Assembly (NCBI RefSeq): GCF_021650975.2
Contig: NZ_CP091285.1
Coordinates: forward strand, 1,426,001-1,490,000
Direction: 5' to 3'
From: Flavobacterium jumunjinense
Lineage (GTDB): Bacteria; Bacteroidota; Bacteroidia; Flavobacteriales; Flavobacteriaceae
DNA length: 64,000 nt
Position 1 is the first letter of the stretch. Every line of letters starts with the position of its first letter. This document shows, in pieces, positions 1-9,703 of this stretch. Below the pieces are notes generated by a model. It saw only the letters and a list, made by a program, of their open reading frames with translations, had not been told where the DNA came from and made no database searches. The position numbers were made by a program, and so were the translations under genes.

Positions 1-678
1 GATGATATGAGTATTGTTGTCGATTTAATGGCCACAATGATTGATGAAGAAGCGGTTTCTACACTTTTTGATGGAGATTTAAGCATGTTCTTGCATGACA
101 TTAAAAAAGAGGAATCGAGCTATACAACCTATGAGTATGATGAAAATTATGATGAGGTTGAAGTTGAAAAAACAATACAAAAAACAATTCCAGTATTCAC
201 AATGTTATTCACATCTACACACAAAACAATGGCTGATAAGCTTTTTGATTTAGGTGTTAGAAAAGGTGGATTGATTAAGAGAAAAGGATATTATGAAGTT
301 AAAGGTTCTAGTGATATGGGAGCTTTAAAGTTAATAAAAGACGGAGATGTTATTGTTATTACAAATGGACTTGAGTACCTTATTAATGGAAAAGGTTCTA
401 ATTTTTCTAAGAGCATTATAAAAGATTCGAAACAAAATACTATGTCGGCAAGCGTAAATCTAAAAGATTTAATTGTTAAATATGTTACCAATGAAGATTT
501 CGGAAAAGACACTACAAAGATGTTGAAAGTTAGTCAGCAGTTTGAAAAAGTAGAAATGAAATCATCTAAGAAATTGAAGAACAATAAGCAAAGTGTTGAA
601 ATGATTTTACATTCATCAAATTCAGATAAGAATATTATATTACAAACTTTAGACTTAGTTGACTTCTTGAACGATTAA
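1..678 (+). CDS. C-terminal part of a large protein, possibly DUF4836-like (5' end outside window)
   Basis: The frame is open from base 1 (Asp-Asp precede the first ATG at 7), so the true start is probably upstream of the window. The visible 223-225 residues are hydrophilic, with no membrane segment. They contain a segment (about residues 60-120) of the type found in Bacteroidota DUF4836 proteins, where a stretch about comparing or losing strands is followed by an Ile/Val-rich core and a repeated fold. The family match is from memory and uncertain. The gene ends at a strong bidirectional terminator shared with the convergent DUF4421 gene. Confidence 0.55.
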   Translation, partial: DDMSIVVDLMATMIDEEAVSTLFDGDLSMFLHDIKKEESSYTTYEYDENYDEVEVEKTIQKTIPVFTMLFTSTHKTMADKLFDLGVRKGGLIKRKGYYEVKGSSDMGALKLIKDGDVIVITNGLEYLINGKGSNFSKSIIKDSKQNTMSASVNLKDLIVKYVTNEDFGKDTTKMLKVSQQFEKVEMKSSKKLKNNKQSVEMILHSSNSDKNIILQTLDLVDFLND

Positions 679-701
679 GAATTTAAAAAATTAATCCTAA
701 T

Positions 702-738
702 AAAAAAGCAGTAATTCGAGATGAATTACTGCTTTTTT
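702..738. terminator. Bidirectional intrinsic terminator
   Basis: A perfect 16-bp inverted repeat (702-717 against 723-738) with a 5-nt loop has an A run on the left and a T run on the right. It can therefore end both the plus-strand gene at 678 and the minus-strand DUF4421 gene at 766. Confidence 0.85.
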
Positions 739-765
739 TATTGTAGTATTAAAAGGTATTTTTCT

Positions 766-1794
766 TTAAAAAATCTTTTTTTCAAAAAGTTCAAAAGCTT
801 TCTTTATTTTCTTGTTTTCATTAAAACGATACCCAATAAAGAAATCGAGAAAAAGTTTAGAATTAATAAGCTCAGCTGTTTTGGCACTGTCATATTGATA
901 ATCCTTATAATTTACTTTTACACCAGAAAACAAGTTCTTATTGTTATAGCCCAATGAAAAGTTTACATCAAAATTAATATTTAAATTAGTCGATTTTAGT
1001 ACGGTTTGTCTTTTTATCATTTCTTCATAGAAATAACTTTTAGAATTATTGAGTCCTATTCCTGGATGAAAACCAAGTGTTGTGAACCATTTTTTTCCTA
1101 ATACAAAATTATACATATAACCATATTGTAAAATAGCATCAAAAGATTTTACCTTAATGAGCGATTTTTCACTTTCATCAATCCTTCTCGATTTAAGGGT
1201 GTTGAAATAGTAACCAATAGAAGGAATAAAACTTCCTGCATTTCTTATTTGTCTTTCGGTCATGTTTTCAAAAGCACGATAAGAAAAATTATTGTTTAAA
1301 ATATAGAATGTTTTTCCACCAATAGTTTTAATCTCAAGATTAGGATATAAGTCTATAGGGACTAGTTCATCAAAATGTTCAAGATAGAAACCTCTAATTT
1401 TTTTATATTCTACTTCTTGTCGTAATCTGTCATTATAGAAAAACTTAAAACTCAAATCTAATGTTTTAGTTTTCCCATAAGTTGTCTCATTATTAGAAAA
1501 AAAATCAGGTGAGAAAGAGACAAAAAGCCCTAAGAATTTATAATCAAAAGAAAGTCTAAGTTTTGTTTTTTGATTGGGAATAAATTTACTTTCAGAATAA
1601 GAACTTGTGTTTAAATTAGGAATAGTATAGTTATCGACATCACCATTTAAATCTAATTTAAAAATCATTTTATCGAAATAGTTTACTCTATAATTTGGAT
1701 CATATTTATGTCTTTTGGCATGAAGAATTTCTCCTTCATCTTGAGCAGAAACAAAATTAAACACACATAATAACAATAATCCAAGACATTTCAT
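766..1794 (-). CDS. DUF4421 family secreted protein, probable outer-membrane barrel
   Basis: This protein of 342 residues starts with a signal peptide (hydrophobic residues 2-15, cleavage after about Ala17 before Gln). The rest alternates aromatic and polar residues, and it ends in a Phe, as in outer-membrane beta-barrels. It resembles the Bacteroidota family DUF4421, whose function is unknown. I start it at the ATG at 1794; an in-frame TTG lies three codons upstream. It is the last gene of the hem operon, 21 bp after hemF from this start, but nothing in it suggests a role in heme synthesis. Confidence 0.7.
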   Translation of the reverse strand: MKCLGLLLLCVFNFVSAQDEGEILHAKRHKYDPNYRVNYFDKMIFKLDLNGDVDNYTIPNLNTSSYSESKFIPNQKTKLRLSFDYKFLGLFVSFSPDFFSNNETTYGKTKTLDLSFKFFYNDRLRQEVEYKKIRGFYLEHFDELVPIDLYPNLEIKTIGGKTFYILNNNFSYRAFENMTERQIRNAGSFIPSIGYYFNTLKSRRIDESEKSLIKVKSFDAILQYGYMYNFVLGKKWFTTLGFHPGIGLNNSKSYFYEEMIKRQTVLKSTNLNINFDVNFSLGYNNKNLFSGVKVNYKDYQYDSAKTAELINSKLFLDFFIGYRFNENKKIKKAFELFEKKIF

Positions 1795-1815
1795 ATAATC
1801 CAAATAGCTATAATT

Positions 1816-2718
1816 TTAAACCCAATCTGTAGGATTTTGTAATGTATTAATAAGCTTTTCTTCATCGCTGCCTTCTTTTGGTTGATGATCATATACCCAT
1901 TGTACATGTGGTGGTAAACTCATTAAAATACTTTCAATCCTTCCGTTTGTCTTTAAACCAAAAAGCGTGCCTTTATCATGAACAAGGTTAAATTCTACAT
2001 ATCTTCCACGACGAATTTCTTGCCATGTACGTTGTTCATCAGAAAAAACAAGTTCTTTTCTGCGTTCTACAATTGGGACATAAGCTTCTAAAAAACTATT
2101 TCCAACTTCGGTAACAAAGTTATACCAATCTTCCATCAAAGTTGTTTCTGTAGCCTTACAATAATCAAAAAACAAACCACCAATGCCACGTGCTTCATTT
2201 CGGTGTGTGTTCCAAAAATAGTCATCACATTGTTTTTTATATTTCGTATAAAATTCAGGATTATGTTTATCGCAAGCAGTTTTACATGTTTGATGAAAAT
2301 GTTTTGCATCTTCTTCAAACAAATAATAAGGCGTTAAATCTTGTCCACCACCAAACCAACTATTGATTACATTTCCATTATCATCATACATTTCGAAATA
2401 CCTCCAATTCGCATGAACAGTTGGTACCATCGGATTTTTAGGATGTAAAACCAAACTTAATCCACAAGCAAAGAAATCGGCTTCACCAACATTGAAAAGT
2501 TTTTGCATAGAATCGGGAAGTTTTCCATGAACAGCAGAAATATTAACACCGCCTTTTTCAAAAACAGTACCGTTTTCTATAACACGTGTTCTGCCACCAC
2601 CACCTTCAGGTCTGTCCCACAAATCTTCACGAAATTTGGTTTTCCTATCAACCTCCTCTAAGCCTTTACAAATTTGGTCTTGTAATTTTTGTATGTATGC
2701 GTAAAATTTATCTTTCAT
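1816..2718 (-). CDS. hemF: Coproporphyrinogen III oxidase, oxygen-dependent
   Basis: HemF oxidatively decarboxylates coproporphyrinogen III to protoporphyrinogen IX using O2, in the cytoplasm. The 300-residue length is typical. Family motifs are present in order: the Gly-rich GGGGRTRVIENG and FEKGGVN stretch (39-59), NPMVPTVHANWRYFE (95-109), WFGGGQDLTPYY (121-132), HRNEARGIGGLFFDY (172-186) and GRYVEFNLVHDKGT (238-251). It is co-directional with hemA, C, D and E. Its product is the substrate of HemJ, encoded at 13.8 kb. The oxygen dependence points to aerobic growth. Confidence 0.97.
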   Translation of the reverse strand: MKDKFYAYIQKLQDQICKGLEEVDRKTKFREDLWDRPEGGGGRTRVIENGTVFEKGGVNISAVHGKLPDSMQKLFNVGEADFFACGLSLVLHPKNPMVPTVHANWRYFEMYDDNGNVINSWFGGGQDLTPYYLFEEDAKHFHQTCKTACDKHNPEFYTKYKKQCDDYFWNTHRNEARGIGGLFFDYCKATETTLMEDWYNFVTEVGNSFLEAYVPIVERRKELVFSDEQRTWQEIRRGRYVEFNLVHDKGTLFGLKTNGRIESILMSLPPHVQWVYDHQPKEGSDEEKLINTLQNPTDWV

Positions 2719-2781
2719 TAAAATAATAGTTTACTGTTATCAGTTGACAATTTTAAAGTATTGCGGTTATTTTTCTTAATA

Positions 2782-3084
2782 TTAGAAAATCATATTTATT
2801 ACTCCTGAAAAAGTTAAAACTAAAAAAGGAATTGTAATGTATTCATAATCTGTATAATATTTATTTTCATAAATTTTATTCAATATCAAGAGAATTATTA
2901 AAGTAATTATAGAAAATAGGATAGTAAAAATTGGTAGTCCAATCATTAAGTATCCTGCTCCACAAGGTGATTCATTAGCAAATGATTTCATTTTAAATAA
3001 AAAGAAATATAACACATATAAACACCAAATTAAATAAAGTGTAATTGGTATTAAATTAATTCTATTTTCAATTTTTATTCTCAT
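2782..3084 (-). CDS. Small hypothetical membrane protein in the hem operon
   Basis: A 100-residue protein with three predicted membrane segments (about 13-32, 47-70 and 78-98). I recognise no family. Two Cys-bearing loop residues sit near the middle. It lies 25 bp after hemE and 63 bp before hemF on the same strand, so it is probably co-transcribed. Its coding quality is ordinary for this genome, but no homology argument supports a function. Confidence 0.55.
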   Translation of the reverse strand: MRIKIENRINLIPITLYLIWCLYVLYFFLFKMKSFANESPCGAGYLMIGLPIFTILFSIITLIILLILNKIYENKYYTDYEYITIPFLVLTFSGVINMIF

Positions 3085-3109
3085 TTAACTGCTGACTAAC
3101 TGCTGAACA

Positions 3110-4138
3110 CTACTTTCTTTTATACTCTTTAACCGCTTCTACAAATGCTTTTGCATGGTCTACAGGAATGTTTGGTAAAATTCCATGACCAAGGTTCACA
3201 ATATAATTATCTGGACCAAATTCATCAATCATTTCATGAACCATTTTTTTAATTACTGGTATTGGAGATAATAATCGTGAAGGATCAAAATTTCCTTGTA
3301 ACGTTTTCTTTCCACCAGTTAAATATCTTGCATTTTTAGGAGAACAAGTCCAGTCAACACCAATGGCAGCTGCTTTAGATTTTGCCATATCATCAAGAGC
3401 AAACCAACACCCTTTTCCAAAAACGATAACTTTTGTAGAATCAGCAAGAGCTTCAACAATTTGGTTGATGTAGTTCCAAGAAAACTCAGTGTAATCAGTA
3501 GGAGATAACATTCCACCCCATGAGTCAAAAATTTGAACAGCATTTACACCATGTTTCACTTTTTCTTTTAAATATAAAATGGTTGTATCTGTGATTTTTT
3601 GTAATAATAAATGTGCAGCAACAGGATTAGAAAAACAGAATCCTTTTGCTTTGTCGAAACTTTTTGAACCTTTTCCTTCAACAGCATAACAAAAAATTGT
3701 CCAAGGTGAACCTGCAAAACCAATTAAAGGCACTTCATTGTCTAGTTTTTCCCTAGTCATGTCAATAGCATCCATTACATAACCTAAAGTTTCGTTGATA
3801 TCTGGAACGAGTACTTTGTCAACATCGCTTGTTTTACGAATTGGATTGGGTAAAACTGGTCCGATTCCATCTTCTAACTCTACATCAATTCCCATTGCTT
3901 GTGGAATTACTAAAATATCAGAGAATAAAATAGCTGCATCTGGCTTTATAATTCGAATGGGTTGTATTGTAATTTCAGAAGCTAATTCTGGAGTTTTACA
4001 ACGTGTAAAAAAATCATATTTTTCTTTGATTGCCATAAATTCTGGCAAATATCGTCCTGCTTGACGCATCATCCAAACTGGCGGACGTTCTACAGTTTCA
4101 TTATTTAAAGCTCTTAAAAAAAGGTCGTTTTTAATCAT
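3110..4138 (-). CDS. hemE: Uroporphyrinogen decarboxylase
   Basis: HemE removes four acetate carboxyl groups from uroporphyrinogen III to give coproporphyrinogen III. The 342-residue protein carries signature 1, [16 protein letters not shown] (18-33), the presumed catalytic Asp74 in LFSDILV, signature 2 around [20 protein letters not shown] (about 140-160) and the C-terminal GHGILPNIP motif. Length and start (ATG) match the family. It sits 78 bp downstream of hemD and feeds hemF, two genes further on. Confidence 0.97.
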   Translation of the reverse strand: MIKNDLFLRALNNETVERPPVWMMRQAGRYLPEFMAIKEKYDFFTRCKTPELASEITIQPIRIIKPDAAILFSDILVIPQAMGIDVELEDGIGPVLPNPIRKTSDVDKVLVPDINETLGYVMDAIDMTREKLDNEVPLIGFAGSPWTIFCYAVEGKGSKSFDKAKGFCFSNPVAAHLLLQKITDTTILYLKEKVKHGVNAVQIFDSWGGMLSPTDYTEFSWNYINQIVEALADSTKVIVFGKGCWFALDDMAKSKAAAIGVDWTCSPKNARYLTGGKKTLQGNFDPSRLLSPIPVIKKMVHEMIDEFGPDNYIVNLGHGILPNIPVDHAKAFVEAVKEYKRK

Positions 4139-4216
4139 CGTTTATAGGTTTTAAAGTTCTAAGTTTTTAATCGTTAAGTTCAAAATAAAACTTAAGTCAG
4201 AAAGACTAAAAAACTA

Positions 4217-4867
4217 TTAATTATAATATTTTATTATTTCTTCAATTACATTTTCAACAGATGGTTGTGTAATTATTTTTATATTTTGTGTTTTGTTCTC
4301 TAATGCTTTTGCGGTGGTTTTACCAATACAAAAACAAACTTCATTCTTTAATTCGTTGTTCTTTAAATAACTTGAAACACCTGATGGACTAAAAAATGCT
4401 ATTCCGTTAAAAGCTGTTTCTAATTTATGAGGTTTTAGATAGGTTTCATAAACAGTTATTTCATTATATACAACATTGTTTTCAATTAAAACTTTTGGTA
4501 AATCGTTTTTTCTAAGGTTACCAGAGAAAAAGGTAAATGTCTTTTCTTTGTGTTTAGTAATTATAAAATTAGCTAGTTGTTCAGCATTATTTCTATAATC
4601 AATCACTTCAAAACCTTTTTTCTCTAAATACTTTTTAGTTTTACTCCCTACACAAATGCATTTTTTTGAAGTAAGTGAATTTGAATTTTTTAAAACACTT
4701 TTTACAGCGTTTTTACTTGTGAAAAGTAGAATTTCATTTAGAATATTTATTTCAAATGGAACTATTTTCGTTTTAATAAAGTTTTTATCTACAACTTGTA
4801 ACCTATTATTCTCAAATGATTTCTTCTGAGTTTTAGTAAGCTTTTTGGTTGCTAAAACAGTTATCAT
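4217..4867 (-). CDS. hemD: Uroporphyrinogen-III synthase
   Basis: HemD closes hydroxymethylbilane with inversion of ring D to form uroporphyrinogen III. The 216-residue protein has the two-lobed alpha/beta pattern of the poorly conserved HemD family: FTSKNAVKSVL near residue 50, a second lobe with FFSPSGVSSYL near 155, and CIGKTTAKAL near 180. Its place between hemC and hemE supports the call. It begins 1 bp after the trkA stop codon, so the potassium genes and hemD are translationally linked. Confidence 0.9.
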   Translation of the reverse strand: MITVLATKKLTKTQKKSFENNRLQVVDKNFIKTKIVPFEINILNEILLFTSKNAVKSVLKNSNSLTSKKCICVGSKTKKYLEKKGFEVIDYRNNAEQLANFIITKHKEKTFTFFSGNLRKNDLPKVLIENNVVYNEITVYETYLKPHKLETAFNGIAFFSPSGVSSYLKNNELKNEVCFCIGKTTAKALENKTQNIKIITQPSVENVIEEIIKYYN

Positions 4868-4868
4868 T

Positions 4869-5585
4869 TTAGATTTTTTTGTTTCTTAAATCAAATTCTT
4901 CTTGACCCATACAATACATTTCTATATCTTTATTATAGCCATAAACTACTAAAATATCATCATCTTCAACCACAGTTTCAGGAGTTGTTCTTCCGATAGT
5001 TTCTCTAGTTATTGTTTTTTTTCCAATTAGATTTCGTTTCTCTTTTTTACGAATAATTGTAATTAAAGTAAGGCTATATTTATCGATAGAGTCTAATTCT
5101 TCAAGTGTTTTGCCGAAAAATTCTTTCTTAGCTTTTACTTCTGAAATAGTATAATTATTATCTAATTGATAATTTTCTAAAGTGGATTTGAAATTGATTT
5201 GTTTTGTTAGTCTATCAGCAGAATCTTGTTCAGGATGAATGATACTATATATTCCCATTGCTTCAAGAACTGTATCGTGTATTGGTGATAAAGCTCTACT
5301 GATAATTTTTACATCACTGAGTTTCTTGATAATTGCAGTTGTAATAATTGCAGCACCTTCATTCTCTCCAATTGCAACAACAACCTTGTCTGCATCTTTT
5401 AAAGGAACAGCATCATAAGCAAGTTCATTAGTTGAATCCATACAAATGGCATGAGAAATTTTATCTTTTACAAGATTTATCTTGTCCATTTGTTTATCGA
5501 TACCTATAACTTCATTTCCTGTTTCGGTTAGACTTAAAGCTAAAGACATACCAAAATTACCAAGTCCAAAAACGATTATTTTCAT
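4869..5585 (-). CDS. Potassium uptake regulatory subunit, TrkA/KtrA family
   Basis: This cytoplasmic RCK protein gates the TrkH/KtrB channel in response to nucleotides. The 238 residues hold one Rossmann RCK-N domain (GLGNFG at 7-12, acidic Asp30 at the end of beta-2) and one RCK-C (TrkA_C) domain at about 140-225, as in KtrA rather than the duplicated E. coli TrkA. It follows trkH by 11 bp. Oddly, the pair is placed between hemC and hemD. Confidence 0.93.
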   Translation of the reverse strand: MKIIVFGLGNFGMSLALSLTETGNEVIGIDKQMDKINLVKDKISHAICMDSTNELAYDAVPLKDADKVVVAIGENEGAAIITTAIIKKLSDVKIISRALSPIHDTVLEAMGIYSIIHPEQDSADRLTKQINFKSTLENYQLDNNYTISEVKAKKEFFGKTLEELDSIDKYSLTLITIIRKKEKRNLIGKKTITRETIGRTTPETVVEDDDILVVYGYNKDIEMYCMGQEEFDLRNKKI

Positions 5586-5596
5586 TTAAAACTTAT

Positions 5597-7339
5597 TTAG
5601 TTAATCAATATATTTTCTTTTGGATACTCATAAAACTGATGATTCAATTGACGTAATAAGCCAATCATCAAGTTGAGCATTCCTATTCTTCCTATAAACA
5701 TTACGGCCATAATTACATATTTACTAGGCTCAGACAAAGTCGAAGTGAAATTCAAACTTAACCCAACTGTACTATATGCAGAAAAACATTCAAAAACCAC
5801 GGTTAATAAAGGTGTGTCTTTTGGTTCTAATATGAGTAGCGCCATTATAGAAATTCCAATTACGATTAATGAAATACATAAAATCGCAAAAGCCCTAGAT
5901 GTAGATTCGCTACTTATTCTTCTTCCGAAGATTTGAATTTTGTTTCTCCCCCTTGCTACAGCATAAATATTTAATGTTGCTAATGCAAAGGTACTTGTTT
6001 TTACTCCACCACCAGTAGAAGCAGGAGAAGCACCAATCCACATTAAGAAAATAATGAACAACAAGGATGGAACGGTAAATTTAGTGAAGTCTACTGTATT
6101 GAATCCAGCTGTTCTTGGAGTTACAGAATTAAAAGCAGCATTTGTGATTTTTCCAAATGCGGTTTTATGTTCTAATAATGTGTTATTGAATTCTGAAATA
6201 AACAAAAACACCCATCCAACAAATAATAAAATAATAGTAGTATAGATTACTATTTTAGTATTAATTTTAATTACTGGTACTTGTTTATGTATTAATTTTT
6301 TATCAAATATTTCTAATATATAGGTTTTTAAATATTTATAGAAATTAAAAATGATATTATGTCCTAATCCTCCAAATATGATTAAAATTATGATTATCCA
6401 TTGAAAGAAATAATGAAAACGAATAGATTCATCATATAAACCATTTGAAAAAATTGAAAATCCAGCATTACAGAATGCAGAGATAGAATGGAAGACAGAA
6501 AAGAAAAATTTATTGTTTATAGAGTTGTTGTTCAATATGGAAGAATAAATAAAAAGTGCTCCAATTATTTCTACAGCAACAGTAAAAATTACCACATTTA
6601 GTGCTGCTCTAAACACATCTTTTAATCCTTCTGTAGCAATAAAATCTTTGGTGTTCAATCCTTCTTTAAATGAAGAACTTCCTCTAAAAAAGAAAGCAAA
6701 GAATGAAGTGAAGGTTAGAATTCCAATACCTCCTAATTGTATAAGTACTAATATTATTGATTGCCCAATAACAGTAAAATCTTTACCAGTATCTACTACT
6801 GCTAAACCAGTTACACAAACAGCACTTGTAGAAGTGAAGAGTGCATTTGTAAAGCTAATTCCATTTGTTGTTGCACTTGGAAGCATTAATAAGAATCCTC
6901 CAGATAACGCAAGTATTAAAAAACTACCAACAAAAACAATGGCAGGATTAAAGTAAATATCATAGACATGTCTAACTAGAACTAGTAATCTTAAAAGGAA
7001 ATAGACGATTAAACCTCCTTCTAGAAAGGCTTTTATTTCTTGAAGAATATAATGATAACTAAAGTCAGTGTTAATTAACGCAATAATTCCAGACGTAATA
7101 AGTAAAATGGAGATGATGACCATGTTTACCAAGGCGACTTTCTTATTGCTTTTATATTTATAGATGAAAAATTTAAAAGTATTAAATACCAGTAATAGAA
7201 AAGTTAATATTAATAGACCAACAACGTGTGGTGTATTGAAATTTTCTCCAAAGTCATAGCCAAAATCAAATACAATGAAAAGTAATACAATGATATCAAA
7301 AAAGCGGTAAATATAATTGAGTAATGATTCTCTTTCCAT
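5597..7339 (-). CDS. Potassium uptake membrane subunit, TrkH/KtrB family
   Basis: A 580-residue integral membrane protein, longer than minimal KtrB because of an extra N-terminal membrane region (about residues 1-130). It has the four-fold P-loop architecture of Trk/Ktr/HKT transporters. SAVCVTGL, FCNAGFSIF, TPRTAGFNT and YSTVGLSLN are the four selectivity-filter loops, each with its Gly. It takes up K+ with the TrkA subunit encoded 11 bp downstream. It starts 13 bp after the hemC stop, inside the heme operon. Confidence 0.94.
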   Translation of the reverse strand: MERESLLNYIYRFFDIIVLLFIVFDFGYDFGENFNTPHVVGLLILTFLLLVFNTFKFFIYKYKSNKKVALVNMVIISILLITSGIIALINTDFSYHYILQEIKAFLEGGLIVYFLLRLLVLVRHVYDIYFNPAIVFVGSFLILALSGGFLLMLPSATTNGISFTNALFTSTSAVCVTGLAVVDTGKDFTVIGQSIILVLIQLGGIGILTFTSFFAFFFRGSSSFKEGLNTKDFIATEGLKDVFRAALNVVIFTVAVEIIGALFIYSSILNNNSINNKFFFSVFHSISAFCNAGFSIFSNGLYDESIRFHYFFQWIIIILIIFGGLGHNIIFNFYKYLKTYILEIFDKKLIHKQVPVIKINTKIVIYTTIILLFVGWVFLFISEFNNTLLEHKTAFGKITNAAFNSVTPRTAGFNTVDFTKFTVPSLLFIIFLMWIGASPASTGGGVKTSTFALATLNIYAVARGRNKIQIFGRRISSESTSRAFAILCISLIVIGISIMALLILEPKDTPLLTVVFECFSAYSTVGLSLNFTSTLSEPSKYVIMAVMFIGRIGMLNLMIGLLRQLNHQFYEYPKENILIN

Positions 7340-7352
7340 TATTTAGAGTGAT

Positions 7353-8273
7353 TTATTTCACTTTTAAGGTTTCTCTAAGTTTTTCCATAAGGAAACTTCC
7401 TCCATTATTTAAAATCTCAGTTGCGCAGTTTCTTCCAAAAAAAGTATAATCCTCAAAATTACAACTTTTTTTGATTTCATAGTTTTCTTTTCCGTCTAAA
7501 GAATGAAGTACACCTTCAAAATAAATCTTTTCACCCTCAAATTTTGCAAGCGCACCAATTGGAGCTGTACAACCACCTTCTAAAGTTTTTAAAAATTGTC
7601 TTTCAATGAATGTACAAATTTCAGTTTCTTTATGATTTAATTGTGAAAGCGCTTCTTTTGTATATGTATCATTTTCCATAGCAACAACTAACATTGCTCC
7701 TTGTGCAGGTGCAGGAACCATCCAATCTAAATTCATATAGGTGTCTGGTTTTAAATTGATACGTTCTAAGCCAGCGGCAGCAAAAATAGCTCCATCCCAA
7801 GTATTATCTTTCAATTTTTGCATGCGTGTATTTACATTACCACGTAAATCTTCAACAATATGGGAAGGATATTTGTTAAGCCATTGTGCTTTTCGTCTTA
7901 AACTACCTGATGCGATTGTTCCATTTGTGTTTAAAAAGTCTAAACTTCCTTTATGTACAAGAATATCTAGTGTGTTCGCTCTTTTTAAAACTGCTGCTTG
8001 GACTATTCCAATTGGTAATGCAGTTGGAACATCTTTCATCGAATGTACTGCAATATCAATTTCACCCTTTAGCATTGCAATGTCTAAAGTTTTTGTAAAA
8101 ATTCCAGTAATCCCTAATTCATATAAGGGTTTGTCTAAGATGATATCTCCTGTTGATTTTACAGCAACAATCTCTGTTGAATAACCTAAATCGTTTAACT
8201 TTTTTTGAACAGTATGTGCTTGCCAAAGAGCTAACTCACTATCTCTTGTTCCTATGCGTATTGTTTTTTTCAA
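7353..8273 (-). CDS. hemC: Hydroxymethylbilane synthase (porphobilinogen deaminase)
   Basis: HemC polymerises four porphobilinogens into hydroxymethylbilane. The 306-residue protein has the N-terminal RIGTRDSELALWQA motif, the catalytic Asp81 in HSMKDVP, SLRRKAQ near 124 and the dipyrromethane-cofactor Cys235 in LEGGCTAPIGA. The start is a TTG at 8273. No ATG lies in frame near it, and this start gives the standard MKKTIRIGTR beginning. It follows hemA by 10 bp. Confidence 0.96.
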   Translation of the reverse strand: MKKTIRIGTRDSELALWQAHTVQKKLNDLGYSTEIVAVKSTGDIILDKPLYELGITGIFTKTLDIAMLKGEIDIAVHSMKDVPTALPIGIVQAAVLKRANTLDILVHKGSLDFLNTNGTIASGSLRRKAQWLNKYPSHIVEDLRGNVNTRMQKLKDNTWDGAIFAAAGLERINLKPDTYMNLDWMVPAPAQGAMLVVAMENDTYTKEALSQLNHKETEICTFIERQFLKTLEGGCTAPIGALAKFEGEKIYFEGVLHSLDGKENYEIKKSCNFEDYTFFGRNCATEILNNGGSFLMEKLRETLKVK

Positions 8274-8283
8274 AAGGGGGATT

Positions 8284-9531
8284 TTAATTATTTAAACGAA
8301 ATACTTTTTCGATCCATTCAATACTTTCATCAACCATTGTATCTTCGTCTTTTAGATGATTTGCAAAATGAGTTGTGATTTTTTGTATAATTCGATTGCT
8401 TATTATCTCAGCTTGTTCTTCATTAAAATTATCCAATTTTTTACGTTGATAATTTAATTCAGATTGCTTTATTAAAGCTAATTTTTCTTTTAGAGAATGT
8501 ATTGTTGGTGCAAATTTTCTCGCTTTTGTCCAGCTTAAAAATTCTTCAATGATATCTTCAATGATTGCCTCAGCTGCAGGAATGTGTAGTTTTCTTTTTT
8601 CTATTGTCTCGTCTGTAACTTGAGAAAGGTAATCTAAATGTACAAGTGTTACTCCTTCAATATCTGAAACGTTACTGTTAACGTTTTTTGGTATAGATAA
8701 ATCTAAAATTAATAGCGGTTTTTTTAGTTTTAAAACTTCAGAATCAATTGTAGGGTTTTGTGCTCCTGTAGCAACAATTAGTACATCTGCTTTTTGAATT
8801 TCTAATTGTAAGTTAGCATAGTCTTTAACAAGCAGATTAAATTTACCAGCAATTTTTTCTGCTTTTTCTTTTGTTCTGTTAATTAGAACGATATGGTCAT
8901 TTTTAGTATGTTTTACTAAGTTTTCACACGTGTTTCTACCTATTTTTCCTGTACCAAATAGTAAGATATTTTTATTGCCAATATCTTCTACATTATTCAT
9001 AATATATTGTACAGAAGCAAAAGAAACAGAAGTCGCACCTGAACTGATTTGGGTTTCATTTTTTACTCTTTTGCTAGCTTGAATAACTGCATTTACTAGT
9101 CGTTCTTTATAAGAGTTTGCAAGGCCAAGTTTTTTACTCGCTACAAAACCAGATTTTATTTGAGAGATAATTTCAAAATCTCCTAAAATCTGACTATCTA
9201 AACCCGTTCCTACTCTAAAAAGATGATTTATAGCTTCTTTATTTTTGTAAACATAGGCTACTTTTTGAAAATCTTCAACAGTACCATTACTGTGCTCACA
9301 AAGTAATTTTATTAATTGAAATGGGTGTTGCGAAAAACCATATATCTCGGTTCTATTACAAGTTGAAATTAGAATTAAAGATTCTATACCATCTTCTTTT
9401 GCTTGAAGGAGTATGTCTTCTTTACTTTTTTCATCTAAACTAAATTTTCCTCTCATTTCAGCATCTGCTTTTTTATAGCTTAAGCCAATGGCATAAAAAG
9501 TAGTGTGCTTCAATCCTGTAGTATTATCCAT
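8284..9531 (-). CDS. hemA: Glutamyl-tRNA reductase
   Basis: HemA reduces glutamyl-tRNA(Glu) to glutamate-1-semialdehyde with NADPH, the first committed step of C5-pathway heme synthesis. The 415-residue protein has catalytic Cys58 in STCNRTEIY, the conserved VGTGLDSQILGD segment, the NADPH-binding LLFGTGKIGRN loop and a C-terminal dimerisation helix region. It is the first gene of the minus-strand hem operon, with a TAnnTTTG promoter 27 bp upstream. HemL (the next enzyme) and HemB are not in this window. Confidence 0.97.
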   Translation of the reverse strand: MDNTTGLKHTTFYAIGLSYKKADAEMRGKFSLDEKSKEDILLQAKEDGIESLILISTCNRTEIYGFSQHPFQLIKLLCEHSNGTVEDFQKVAYVYKNKEAINHLFRVGTGLDSQILGDFEIISQIKSGFVASKKLGLANSYKERLVNAVIQASKRVKNETQISSGATSVSFASVQYIMNNVEDIGNKNILLFGTGKIGRNTCENLVKHTKNDHIVLINRTKEKAEKIAGKFNLLVKDYANLQLEIQKADVLIVATGAQNPTIDSEVLKLKKPLLILDLSIPKNVNSNVSDIEGVTLVHLDYLSQVTDETIEKRKLHIPAAEAIIEDIIEEFLSWTKARKFAPTIHSLKEKLALIKQSELNYQRKKLDNFNEEQAEIISNRIIQKITTHFANHLKDEDTMVDESIEWIEKVFRLNN

Positions 9532-9557
9532 AAATTGTACTTTGCTTAAAGTAAGAA

Positions 9558-9565
9558 CAAAATTA
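9558..9565 (-). promoter_or_regulatory. Predicted -7 element of the hemA operon
   Basis: TAATTTTG on the minus strand matches the Bacteroidota TAnnTTTG element exactly and would give a leader of about 20 nt before the hemA ATG. No good TTTG -33 box is visible at the expected distance. Confidence 0.6.
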
Positions 9566-9659
9566 CTGTAGTCGCTTTTATAAAAGTAACGCTCAAAGGA
9601 CTTTTTGTGTCGATTGCAGAATTTTTATAAAAATAATGTTCAGGTTTTATATTTTCACC

Positions 9660-9667
9660 TATTTTTG
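9660..9667 (+). promoter_or_regulatory. Predicted -7 element of the AraC-type regulator gene
   Basis: TATTTTTG matches TAnnTTTG. It lies 36 bp upstream of the ATG chosen at 9704 and about 100 bp from the divergent hemA promoter. Confidence 0.55.
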
Positions 9668-9703
9668 TAGTAGAATTAGCTGTTGGGAATTTATTTATTT
9701 ATA

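Noticed and set aside
721-957. Plus-strand 78-residue frame overlapping the DUF4421 gene
   Set aside because: It runs through the terminator and the opposite strand of a better gene and has a random-looking composition. The same reasoning removes other antisense frames such as 3795-4064, 5673-5936, 6648-6956, 7741-8184, 23264-23578, 28172-28522 and 40187-40501.
4139-4216. Repeated AAGTT-like words between hemD and hemE
   Set aside because: Short AT-rich repeats without stable hairpin or promoter match; likely just intergenic sequence.
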